A stretch of 7,348 nt of DNA from JAVBQF01 sp031549195 (GTDB lineage Bacteria; Bacillota_I; Bacilli_A; RF39; UBA660), in assembly GCA_031549195.1 (NCBI GenBank), contig JAVBQF010000024.1, forward strand, positions 1 through 7,348, written 5' to 3'. Numbering within the stretch: position 1 is the first letter of the stretch; each line of letters begins with the position of its first letter. Made by a program: the position numbers and the translations under genes. Under the pieces are notes generated by a model. It was not told where the DNA came from and did not search any database. It saw only the letters and a program-made list of their open reading frames with translations. Shown piece after piece: positions 1 through 6,318 of the stretch.

Positions 1-169
1 TTATTACATATGCTCCTTTTCTACTATTTGTTATATATTCTGTTACACTTGGTATTGCTATTATCATTAATATTCAAAGTATTATTATTACTGCTAATAA
101 TTCTATTAGTGTAAATGCTCTTTTCTTCTTAGTTTTTTTTACTTCTTTTTTCTTCTCTACTTTTTTCAT
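1..169 (-). pseudogene. type IV pilin-like (prepilin/pseudopilin) gene, 5' part, with in-frame TGA; continues past left edge
   Basis: Reading the minus strand from ATG at 169-167 gives a very basic leader of 16 residues (mostly Lys), then the hallmark prepilin segment RAFTLIELLAVIIIL. This is the methylation/cleavage motif plus hydrophobic N-terminal helix of type IV pilins and pseudopilins. Leader cleavage would fall before Phe, with Ala in place of the usual Gly. Glu5 of the mature protein, needed for assembly in the family, is present. The start is supported by GGAGG at 176-180. A TGA codon at 76-74 interrupts the hydrophobic helix exactly where pilins usually have Gly (GGA), and the same frame then continues with ILMIIAIPSVTEYI, again typical pilin sequence, up to the window edge. 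A single G-to-T change explains the stop. It is most likely a recent nonsense mutation or a sequencing error. The C-terminal part is outside the window, so its role in pilus, competence or secretion cannot be assigned. Confidence 0.8.
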
Positions 170-194
170 ATATAGCCTCCCTTTATTATATTTA

Positions 195-223
195 ATATTA
201 ATACATAATTCACTTTTAGTCAA
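195..223 (-). promoter_or_regulatory. sigma-A-like promoter of the pilin-like gene
   Basis: On the minus strand, TTGACT (223-218) and TAATAT (200-195) are separated by exactly 17 bases. They lie about 26 bases upstream of the pilin ATG, with GGAGG between. The match to the vegetative consensus TTGACA-17-TATAAT is good, so this looks like an ordinary housekeeping promoter firing leftward, away from the recombinase cluster. Confidence 0.6.
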
Positions 224-262
224 TTAAAATGGCACTTATTTAACTACTAAACACTAACAATT

Positions 263-295
263 AGATTATAATCTATATGTGCTTTCTCATATCTT
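263..295 (+). promoter_or_regulatory. palindromic region and possible promoter upstream of the small ORF/recombinase
   Basis: The perfect 12-base palindrome AGATTATAATCT (263-274) contains TATAAT (267-272), which could be a -10 box, but no convincing -35 lies 16-18 bases upstream. An alternative reading is a sporulation sigma-E-like promoter: TTATAAT (266-272) as the -35 and CATATCTT (288-295) as the -10, 15 bases apart, compared with the sigma-E pattern ATA and CATACAnT. Both matches are partial. The palindrome may be an operator covering a promoter. It sits about 70-80 bases upstream of the small ORF start, and nothing else in 224-343 looks like a better promoter for the rightward genes. 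Confidence 0.3.
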
Positions 296-343
296 TTTAA
301 ATAATTAAATACAATTAATTAAAGAGAGAGAAAGGTGTGTTTT

Positions 344-481
344 ATGGGAAAAAAAAAGTATGTGTTTGAAGTATTAAACGAAATTATTACTGATGCAAAG
401 GACGAAAAAGAATTTAGACAAATATTTAATGACATTCTTTTAAAGATAATTATGCAAATAGAATTTGAAAATTCATGTTAA
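344..481 (+). CDS. 45-residue protein upstream of recombinase; candidate recombination directionality factor
   Basis: ATG at 344 is preceded by AAAGGTG (331-337) with six bases of spacing, a good ribosome binding site, and the frame runs to TAA at 479-481. The product begins MGKKKYVFEVLNEI. It has a short basic N-terminus, then an acidic-basic middle and a helical, hydrophobic-amphipathic stretch FRQIFNDILLKIIMQIE before a Cys-terminated tail. There is no signal peptide or recognised domain, and I do not recognise the family. It lies 65 bases upstream of the serine recombinase on the same strand with no terminator between, so co-transcription is plausible. Small proteins next to serine recombinases act as directionality factors for excision in known elements (CD1234 of the C. 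difficile skin element, SprB of SPbeta). Assigning that role here rests only on size and position. A non-functional leader ORF is the alternative. Confidence 0.6.
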   Translation: MGKKKYVFEVLNEIITDAKDEKEFRQIFNDILLKIIMQIEFENSC

Positions 482-532
482 CAAATAATAATGAAAATGT
501 ATTATTTTGTATTGCAATCATAGTTTTATTTT

Positions 533-549
533 AGGAGGATATTACTGTG
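533..549 (+). promoter_or_regulatory. strong ribosome binding site fixing the GTG start of the recombinase
   Basis: AGGAGG at 533-538 is followed eight bases later by GTG at 547-549. This near-perfect Shine-Dalgarno decides the start. It means the roughly 95-residue extension ahead of the resolvase domain is really translated, even though that domain begins only near residue 96. Confidence 0.8.
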
Positions 550-2424
550 AATAGTAAATTATTAAAAAAAGAGGCAATTGAAGACAACAACACTATTTTC
601 ATTAATAAATATGATATCAATCTGACCAATAATAGTAAAAAAGTATACGATGAAAAGGGCCATGAAGAAAATATTTTATTAAAAAAAATAAAAGAGCTTA
701 TAAATATTAATGAATTAGAATATGTTTCAAATAATATTAATAAACTCTTGGATTTAAAATTTGTTAATAATTGTAAGTGTTTCAATGAAGTCTGCAAAAA
801 TCGAGTTAAATTTGCTAAGTTTGGAGATGGATATAGAGCCATTCTCTATGTTAGGCTGTCTGTTGAAGATGGTGACCTAATTGATAATGATATTAGTAAA
901 AGCCTTAAAAATCAAATATTACTCTTATTAGATGAGGCACGAGCAAAACATTGGATAATAGTAGGCATTTTCTGCGATGAAGATTATTCTGGTGCAGATG
1001 ATGAGCGACCAGAGTGGAAGTTGCTATTACGTTTTTCAGAAAATATGTGGACTGATATCGTCCTTTGCAAAACTCAATCTCGTTTCACTAGATCAATGGA
1101 AATGGTTGAAAAATATCTACACAATAAATTCAATGATTGGAATACTAGATTTGTTAGTATAATTGATAAAACCGATACGAATGACAAGAGTAATAAAAAA
1201 TCTCGTCAGATTAATGGATTAGTAAATGAATGGGCTTTAGAAGATCAATCAGAAAATACAAGGAAGACACTTTCATCAATGAAAAAAAACGGTCAATTTA
1301 CTGGTAGTTTTGCACCATATGGATATAAAAAAGATCCTGAAGATAAGTACCATTTAATTATAGATGAGCAGGCAGCTAATGTTATTAAAACGGTATTTGA
1401 AATGTATAAAAAAGGGAAAGGCTATCAAAACATTGCAAGAGCTATGATTGAAAAAAAAATCCCTACGCCAAGTCAATATAAAAAGCTTAATGGTTCAAAG
1501 TATATTTGTGGTCAAATCCGAAATCTTGAAAAAGTCACTTGGAGTAAAGATACTATAAGAAAAATACTTATGGACGAAACATATATTGGAACTTTAGTAC
1601 AAGGTAAAGTTGAAGGTATAAGTTATAAAAATAAAAAGCAAAGAAAAATAGATAAAAAAAATTGGATTAGAGTGCCAAATTGTCATCAAGCAATAATTGA
1701 TATGAATACTTGGAAAATAGTCAAACAAAAATTTCACTGTAGATTCAAACCAACAGTATCTGGTGAGACCCATTTATTTACAGGGAAAGTTTATTGTTCT
1801 TGTTGTGGAAAGATTTTTCATAGAAATATTTTTAATACCAAACAAGGCAAAAGAGCTTATCTACAATGTAGAACAAAAGCTTCAACTGCCGGAATGGCTT
1901 GTAGTAATGGGGATTCAATTAAAATTGATGATTTAGAAGAAGTTATACTAAAACAGATTAACAAAAAGATTAATAAATATTATGATTTAGATATTTTACA
2001 AAGTGAATATTATAAAAAGAGACTGTTTATCAATACTGAAAAACAATTAGCATCGTATATCAAAGAAAAAGAAGAATTATTAAAAAAGGCTGAAACCAAG
2101 GGCAATGTTTTTTCCATGCTATACGAAGATAGAGCAAACAGTATTATAACAGTTGATGAATTTATTATATTAAAGAAAAAATATACTGCTGAAATTTCTA
2201 CATACAAAGAAAGAATAGTGCAAATAGAGGATGAAGTAAAAAGTATAAATAATAAGCAAAACAATTCAATTGATAAAAATAAATTGTTCAATAAGTATAA
2301 ACAGATAAAAAAATTAGATAAAATTATTATTAATGAATTTATTTCTAAAATAATAATTAGCAAAGTTAATCTTGAGACAAAAAAAAGAACAATCAAGATT
2401 ATTTGGAATATTTGTGCAAGTTAA
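547..2424 (+). CDS. large serine recombinase (resolvase/invertase N-domain, recombinase domain, zinc ribbon)
   Basis: This site-specific DNA recombinase cuts and religates four strands through a phosphoserine link. The resolvase domain spans about residues 97-240. YVRLS holds the nucleophile Ser105 and Arg103, the DEDYSG...RP motif is at 144-154, and SRFTR carries the catalytic arginines 179 and 182. The 'recombinase' DNA-binding domain covers about 257-400. A zinc beta-ribbon follows with Cys417, Cys420, Cys441 and Cys452, then a charged coiled coil at about 485-575. All key residues are present, so it should be active. At 625 residues it is longer than SpoIVCA-type enzymes (about 500). The excess is an N-terminal extension of about 95 residues containing CKC...C (77, 79, 83), whose role I cannot name. 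It ends about 20 bases before the inferred recombination site, the usual position of an integrase next to its att site. The spoIVCA symbol is not applied because the target here is an amidase gene, not sigK. Confidence 0.93.
   Translation: MNSKLLKKEAIEDNNTIFINKYDINLTNNSKKVYDEKGHEENILLKKIKELININELEYVSNNINKLLDLKFVNNCKCFNEVCKNRVKFAKFGDGYRAILYVRLSVEDGDLIDNDISKSLKNQILLLLDEARAKHWIIVGIFCDEDYSGADDERPEWKLLLRFSENMWTDIVLCKTQSRFTRSMEMVEKYLHNKFNDWNTRFVSIIDKTDTNDKSNKKSRQINGLVNEWALEDQSENTRKTLSSMKKNGQFTGSFAPYGYKKDPEDKYHLIIDEQAANVIKTVFEMYKKGKGYQNIARAMIEKKIPTPSQYKKLNGSKYICGQIRNLEKVTWSKDTIRKILMDETYIGTLVQGKVEGISYKNKKQRKIDKKNWIRVPNCHQAIIDMNTWKIVKQKFHCRFKPTVSGETHLFTGKVYCSCCGKIFHRNIFNTKQGKRAYLQCRTKASTAGMACSNGDSIKIDDLEEVILKQINKKINKYYDLDILQSEYYKKRLFINTEKQLASYIKEKEELLKKAETKGNVFSMLYEDRANSIITVDEFIILKKKYTAEISTYKERIVQIEDEVKSINNKQNNSIDKNKLFNKYKQIKKLDKIIINEFISKIIISKVNLETKKRTIKIIWNICAS
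2367..2401. repeat. 9-bp inverted repeat at the 3' end of the recombinase gene
   Basis: TAATCTTGA (2367-2375) and TCAAGATTA (2393-2401) are perfect inverted copies separated by a 17-base A-rich spacer. They lie inside the last codons of the recombinase and about 45-80 bases from the inferred crossover. They could be a hairpin or a protein-binding pair, but the lack of a T-run argues against a terminator. Chance in such AT-rich DNA is possible. Confidence 0.35.
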
Positions 2425-2429
2425 TTTGG

Positions 2430-2464
2430 GGATAATAGTATCTATGGCATGGTGGGAATGATCC
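2430..2464. other. inferred attR-type recombination site (element/amidase junction)
   Basis: Reading leftward in the amidase frame, conserved family sequence HGGNDPGASGHG holds as far as CAT (2448-2450). The codon before is TGG (Trp) where the family has Gly, and two codons further back is TAG (2436-2438). The break is therefore at about 2445-2450. This spot is the centre of an imperfect dyad: ATG/CAT (2444-2446/2448-2450) and GGAT/ATCC (2430-2433/2461-2464) are both symmetrical about base 2447. Serine integrase att sites have imperfect inverted arms about a central dinucleotide. The exact crossover cannot be fixed without the left end or the uninterrupted gene. Confidence 0.65.
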
Positions 2465-3800
2465 TGGTGCATCAGGACATGGAATCATTGAAAAAGATTA
2501 CACATTAGATATGTCAAAATATATGTATGATAGATTAAGGACTTTAAATGTTCCTGCCAGTTTAACAAGAAGTACTGATGAAACTTTAATCCCAACAGAT
2601 AGAATTAAAAGAATTAAGGAACTTGGTGATATTAAAGGAAATGTTTTAGTATCAAACCATCTAAATTCTGGTAGTTCTAGTGCTGACGGGGCTGAGGTAA
2701 TCTATGCGCTTAGAAGTACTAACACCCTACCAAATTTAATTTTGAATGAATTATCAAAAGAGGGTCAAAATATAAGAACTGCCTATCAAAGGAGATTACC
2801 TAATAATACTTCACAAGATTATTATTATATAATGAGAGATACAACTAATCTAGAACCTGTACTAGTCGAATATGGATTTGTTACAAGTGATGGTGATGAT
2901 CCTTCACAACTTAAAAGTAGTTGGGAGGATTTTGCTGAAGCTACAGTAAGAGCTCTTAGTCAATATGTAGGATTCAAATATAGTCCACCAACATTTGGAA
3001 AGACATACACCGTTCAAAAAGGAGATAGCTTATATAGCATTGCTCAAAAAAACGGTACTACTGTTCAAGCATTAATTGAAGCTAATAACATTACAACTTC
3101 AACTGTATTACAAATTGGTCAAATACTTAAGCTACCAGGAGAGATTGTGCCAGAACCTACTCCTACTCCAACTGAATATACAATCTATACCGTTCAAAAA
3201 GGAGACTCTCTTTATGGCATTGCTAATAAATTTGGTGTACCATATACAGCTATTATAGATTTAAATAATTTGAAGACAACCAATTTATTTATTGGCCAAG
3301 AGTTGCTAATTCCTACTAAATCAACTAATACCATTGAATATTATGTTCAAAAAGGAGATTCACTTTATAGTATTGCTAATAAATTTGACACATCCATTGA
3401 CACTATTAAAAGTATGAATAAATTAACTTCAAATACTCTACAAGTGGGACAGATGCTAGTAATACCAACAAGTCAGTCTATACCAGCACCAACAGAACCT
3501 GATTACACAGTATATATTGTACTGCCTGGTGACAGTCTATATTCTATAAGCAAAAAGTTTAATACTTCTGTTGAGGAATTAGTAAGTCTCAATGGACTAC
3601 AATCAGTAGCTCTTAAAATTGGTCAAAAATTACTAATACCAAATACCTATACAGGTTATATAACATATACAGTTCAAAAAGGGGATTCACTTTATAATAT
3701 TGCAACTAAGTTTAATACTACTGTTGATCAAATAAAACAATTGAACCAATTATCTTCCAATACTCTACAGATAGGGCAACAACTATTAATACCAGCATGA
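2448..3800 (+). CDS. N-acetylmuramoyl-L-alanine amidase (Amidase_3) with five LysM repeats; 5' end cut off by the element
   Basis: This is a zinc amidase that cleaves the bond between muramic acid and the stem peptide. The reading frame carries HGGNDPG (first zinc His at 2448), IIEKD (zinc Glu), SNH (third ligand, His50 counted from the internal ATG at 2511) and VEYGF with catalytic Glu120, so the catalytic set is complete from the junction on. A linker rich in Pro/Thr separates two of five LysM peptidoglycan-binding repeats at about 165-208, 225-268, 276-319, 334-377 and 385-428 (same numbering). ATG 2511 is the first in-frame Met but has no ribosome binding site and lies after two zinc ligands. 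It is therefore not a credible native start, and the 5' piece must be on the far side of the element. By family, the missing part should be only about ten codons plus promoter. A signal peptide cannot be assessed. The stop overlaps the next gene's start. Confidence 0.9.
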   Translation, partial: HGGNDPGASGHGIIEKDYTLDMSKYMYDRLRTLNVPASLTRSTDETLIPTDRIKRIKELGDIKGNVLVSNHLNSGSSSADGAEVIYALRSTNTLPNLILNELSKEGQNIRTAYQRRLPNNTSQDYYYIMRDTTNLEPVLVEYGFVTSDGDDPSQLKSSWEDFAEATVRALSQYVGFKYSPPTFGKTYTVQKGDSLYSIAQKNGTTVQALIEANNITTSTVLQIGQILKLPGEIVPEPTPTPTEYTIYTVQKGDSLYGIANKFGVPYTAIIDLNNLKTTNLFIGQELLIPTKSTNTIEYYVQKGDSLYSIANKFDTSIDTIKSMNKLTSNTLQVGQMLVIPTSQSIPAPTEPDYTVYIVLPGDSLYSISKKFNTSVEELVSLNGLQSVALKIGQKLLIPNTYTGYITYTVQKGDSLYNIATKFNTTVDQIKQLNQLSSNTLQIGQQLLIPA

Positions 3801-4279
3801 TAAACAATTTTGATTATAGCGATAGATCAATTGCTCCGGAATCAACATCTAATTCTATAATTAGTTATACTTCAACTGAATTAGATTTACTTGCAAGACT
3901 CATGAGAGCTGAGGCCGTTGGTGAAGGAGAACTTGGAATGTTAATGGTTGGAAATGTAGTTGTAAATAGAGTTATATGTGGCTGTTTAGATTTTAAAAAT
4001 GTTAACACTATTACTCAAGCAATATACCAAACACCTAATAGTTTTTCAGGAGTAAATAGTGCTCTATTTAAAACACCTGCTACTGCATCAGAAAAAGTAT
4101 TAGCACAGCGTTGTATAAATGGTGAAACATTTTATCCAGCCACTAATGCCTTATGGTTTTATGCTCCAAAGGTAAACGAAGCCTGCAAACCTCTATGGTA
4201 TAACCAACCAAATGCTGGAAGATATAAAAATCATTGTTTTTATAAACCAAATCCCAATGTATGTCCAAATCTTTATTAA
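3797..4279 (+). CDS. cell wall hydrolase of the SleB/CwlJ type (Hydrolase_2)
   Basis: This is a 160-residue protein of the spore cortex-lytic family, which degrades cortex peptidoglycan during germination. The Hydrolase_2 domain fills residues about 28-156. LLARLMRAEAVGEGELG contains the conserved catalytic Glu39, followed by VGNVVVNRV, a segment with NSFSGV, and FYAP near 121-124, all in the family order. There is no signal peptide, and the length is close to CwlJ (about 140), which is made in the mother cell and held in the spore coat. SleB proteins are longer and exported. Six Cys residues (61, 63, 106, 130, 147, 156) could form disulfides or cross-links. Its ATG shares ATGA with the amidase stop and has no ribosome binding site of its own, indicating translational coupling. 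Its expression therefore probably depends on the interrupted amidase unit. CwlJ-like is preferred, but orthology is not proven. Confidence 0.85.
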   Translation: MINNFDYSDRSIAPESTSNSIISYTSTELDLLARLMRAEAVGEGELGMLMVGNVVVNRVICGCLDFKNVNTITQAIYQTPNSFSGVNSALFKTPATASEKVLAQRCINGETFYPATNALWFYAPKVNEACKPLWYNQPNAGRYKNHCFYKPNPNVCPNLY

Positions 4280-4280
4280 A

Positions 4281-4305
4281 AAAACTACATCACAGATGTA
4301 GTTTT
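4281..4305. terminator. bidirectional intrinsic terminator
   Basis: AAAACTACATC (4281-4291) and GATGTAGTTTT (4295-4305) form a perfect 11-bp stem around an ACA loop. The A-run on one side and T-run on the other let it act in both directions. It lies just after the hydrolase stop and overlaps the last codon of the converging minus-strand gene, so it can end both transcripts. Confidence 0.8.
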
Positions 4306-5215
4306 AACTTTCTAATTTAAAATTCTTTAATTTCCTTAAGAAATAATTGGCTTCTCTTAAGATATGATCAACAAATATTGGCATAGTAATCATATATAAC
4401 TTTGAGTTAAGCCATCGATCCGTTAGATATGTTTTAAACTGTTTAAACTCCTCAGTTGTAGATAAATTATTATTTGTAATGCTATCTAGTACATCTGGTG
4501 TTAGGCCTTTGAATTTTTCTAATATTTCTTCATATTCTCTTATAAATTCTTCTGCTTTTGCAATTACACTCTCATTGTCTGTGTTGGTCATTCCTCTTAT
4601 AAACCTACCATGTTCTTGCATTAATTGATCTAATTTATATTGAGTGTTATAAACATGGGTCGGATCTTCTTTTGCCCTTTCCATTAATCTTTCTATTTCA
4701 TCCTTATACATATTTGCTTCCTTAGTGTAATGATTAATTAGTTCTGGATAGTTGTATAAAAAAGATTGATTGTTAGTCATTCGAAAGAAAACTGTTTTTA
4801 TTATTTGGTTGGCATCGCCAATTCCTTGTAATGCACTTTTATTAATATCAGTTACTCTGCTTATTATTTCCTGATTTACTAACTTTGTACCAGGAGTTAA
4901 AGAAAGTGCTTTTTCTGTTAATTTTTTATCAATGGTGAGGTTTCCTAATTTTTCTGTTAAACTTTCAATGTTTAAAGTATGATTAGTTACAAATGCTTCT
5001 GAATCAAGCCATTCTTTACTGACATTTTCATTTGCAATATCCAAAGTGTCACTTAATATTTTGGCAAAAAACTCTGAAAATTGTCTTGCAATTTCTTTGT
5101 TTTCATTATTTTCAATCATAGCTGAATAAAGAATTATGCCATGCTCCTTTATTATCCTTGCAAAAAACAAATGGAGCTCTATTGATTTCCTTACATATTC
5201 TTCTTCTGTTAACAT
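4304..5215 (-). CDS. DUF2935 family protein (predicted metal-binding helical protein)
   Basis: This is a 303-residue, almost entirely helical protein with the two-fold repeat of DUF2935, a family with ferritin-like four-helix domains reported to bind metal. Half one shows SIELHLFF (Glu13, His15) and KEHG (Glu24, His25), with HYTKEA (His162, Glu166). Half two shows QEHGRFIRG (Glu201, His202) and VDHILREANYFL (His284, Glu288). The paired His/Glu positions match a di-metal site in each half. There is no signal or membrane segment, so it is cytoplasmic. The start at 5215 has GGAGG eight bases upstream. A TATAAT (5239-5234, minus strand) lies just upstream but too close to the ribosome binding site to be a confident promoter. 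The gene follows the HD gene by 44 bases on the same strand with no terminator, so co-transcription is likely. Function in the cell is not established. Spore or stress roles would be guesses. Confidence 0.88.
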   Translation of the reverse strand: MLTEEEYVRKSIELHLFFARIIKEHGIILYSAMIENNENKEIARQFSEFFAKILSDTLDIANENVSKEWLDSEAFVTNHTLNIESLTEKLGNLTIDKKLTEKALSLTPGTKLVNQEIISRVTDINKSALQGIGDANQIIKTVFFRMTNNQSFLYNYPELINHYTKEANMYKDEIERLMERAKEDPTHVYNTQYKLDQLMQEHGRFIRGMTNTDNESVIAKAEEFIREYEEILEKFKGLTPDVLDSITNNNLSTTEEFKQFKTYLTDRWLNSKLYMITMPIFVDHILREANYFLRKLKNFKLES

Positions 5216-5259
5216 ATAAATTCCTCCACTTAATTATATGTACAAAATAAAAATAATAA

Positions 5260-6299
5260 CTATTTTTTAGTTATCATCTTAATATCTTCTATATAACAAT
5301 AATCTTTATCTTTATATCCTAAATATCTATTTAGAAGATTATCTACTCTCTTTGATATTTTATCAACTCTTATATTTTTACCTTTATATTTACATAGTGG
5401 GATTACATATTTCTTTTTGCTTAATACTGAAACGTAATATTCTGCCTTTGGTTCTTCATCACTTTTAGAAACAGCTTTGGCTTCATTAAATATCTTCCAA
5501 TATTTACTTAATTCATAGTTATTATTAATCTTTTCAATAATTTCCTTTTCTGATAATATATAGAAATCTTGAAACTCTATTTCTTTATATTCAATAAGTA
5601 ATGATAGAGTATCTGCAATAAATTGTACTGTGTATTTATCTTCATCTGTCTGTAGAATAATACTGTAATCAAAGATAGCATCAAAGAACTTTTCAGCTGC
5701 CTTTTTACTGTCAAATCCTAGTTCTAAATTACCATCTTCATTAGTAATTATTATTATGTGTTTATACAATTCCCTAATATCATTTATGTTCCAAGTTTGT
5801 GTCCAAACTAGAACTGTAGCTAATATCCCATCTAGCCTATCAACACATAACTTTGGAGATTTATTTTCTAAAATAGAATATATTGATACATCTATGACAT
5901 CTTCTATATTAATATTATCTTCTTCTAACAAGTTTTTTATTTGTTTAGAGTTTTTAATTATTTCTGCAACATTAATTTCAGAACTTTCTTGATTAAGTGG
6001 GTCATTAAGTAAATAATCAATACAATGGCTAAATGAGGGTGTACCTAAATCATGAAATAGGGTTGCTAAAGTTTGAACCCTATCTTTTGTAAAATACCAA
6101 GCCATTAAAGCACAAGAAATACTATGAGTTAATCTTGAGTACCAATACTTTATATTACTTAAATTAGTATAATCCGTGCCACAAAAAAGCCAATATGAGA
6201 TAGTCTCTTTAGCTCATTCACTTCTAAATATTTATCAATAAATTCCGGATAATCACCATCACATAAAATATTAAAGTATTGTCGTATTTCTTCATTCAT
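5260..6299 (-). pseudogene. HD-domain phosphohydrolase, broken by a one-base frameshift
   Basis: Two minus-strand frames join into one 346-residue HD-superfamily hydrolase. The first encodes MNEEIRQYFNILCDGDYPEF to SHIGFF and then runs out of frame to a stop at 6159. The second begins CGTDYTNLSNI and continues through LTHS, LFHDLGTPSFSH and LCVDRLDG to the end. Restoring one base in the A6 run at 6183-6188 (six T's in the coding sense) gives continuous protein. The metal ligands would be His59, His83-Asp84 and Asp154, all intact. The family contains nucleotidases, dNTP hydrolases and other phosphohydrolases, so the substrate cannot be named. The start at 6299 is chosen because GGGTGA lies just upstream; a longer frame to 6359 would begin ahead of the promoter -10. 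The 281-residue piece from ATG 6105 lacks the first His and a ribosome binding site. Homopolymer sequencing error, slippage or true decay are all possible. Confidence 0.85.
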
Positions 6300-6318
6300 A
6301 TTATCACCCATTACTAGT

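Larger units (their letters stand above)
1..2447. mobile_element. right part of a serine-recombinase (skin- or prophage-like) element inserted in an amidase gene; left end outside window
   Basis: The recombinase gene abuts the point at which an amidase coding sequence resumes in mid-gene, so DNA to the left of about 2447 is interpreted as inserted. No 5' amidase piece is found on either strand of 1-343 (nothing encoding the expected start leading into GHGG), so the left boundary lies beyond position 1. Whether the pilin-like gene is cargo of the element, or the element is small, cannot be decided from this window. No phage structural genes are visible here. Confidence 0.65.

Noticed and set aside
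74..76. TGA read as Trp or recoded in this organism
   Set aside because: The amidase uses TGA as its stop, all other Trp codons are TGG, and family alignment expects Gly, not Trp, at this position.
1..343. Left end of the element (attL) within the window
   Set aside because: Neither strand of this stretch holds a sequence like the GGCATGGTGG core or a 5' amidase piece, so the left end must lie outside.
531..842. Minus-strand open frame of about 100 codons
   Set aside because: It lies opposite the recombinase N-terminus, is low-complexity Leu/Ser/Phe-rich as expected from antisense AT-rich coding DNA, and has no ribosome binding site.
977..1162. Plus-strand frame of 61 codons inside the recombinase
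   Set aside because: It is out of frame within a well-supported catalytic domain, with no ribosome binding site.
2010..2396. Minus-strand open frame of about 128 codons, hydrophobic
   Set aside because: It is the antisense of the Lys/Ile-rich coiled-coil end of the recombinase. The hydrophobicity is a complement effect, and no start signals are present.
2511..2513. ATG at 2511 as the true start of the amidase
   Set aside because: There is no ribosome binding site, and conserved amidase sequence including two zinc ligands continues in frame upstream to 2448, so this is an internal Met of a truncated gene.
3076..3258. Plus-strand frame of 60 codons within the LysM region
   Set aside because: It is an overlapping frame of the LysM repeats with no family resemblance.
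3001..3797. CRISPR-like or tandem repeat array
   Set aside because: The recurring GTTCAAAAAGGAGA-like blocks are the codons for the VQKGD motif of the five LysM domains, spaced by about 50-60 residues with diverged sequence between.
5756..5992. Plus-strand frame of 78 codons opposite the HD gene
   Set aside because: It is antisense to a conserved HD-domain sequence and has no start signal.
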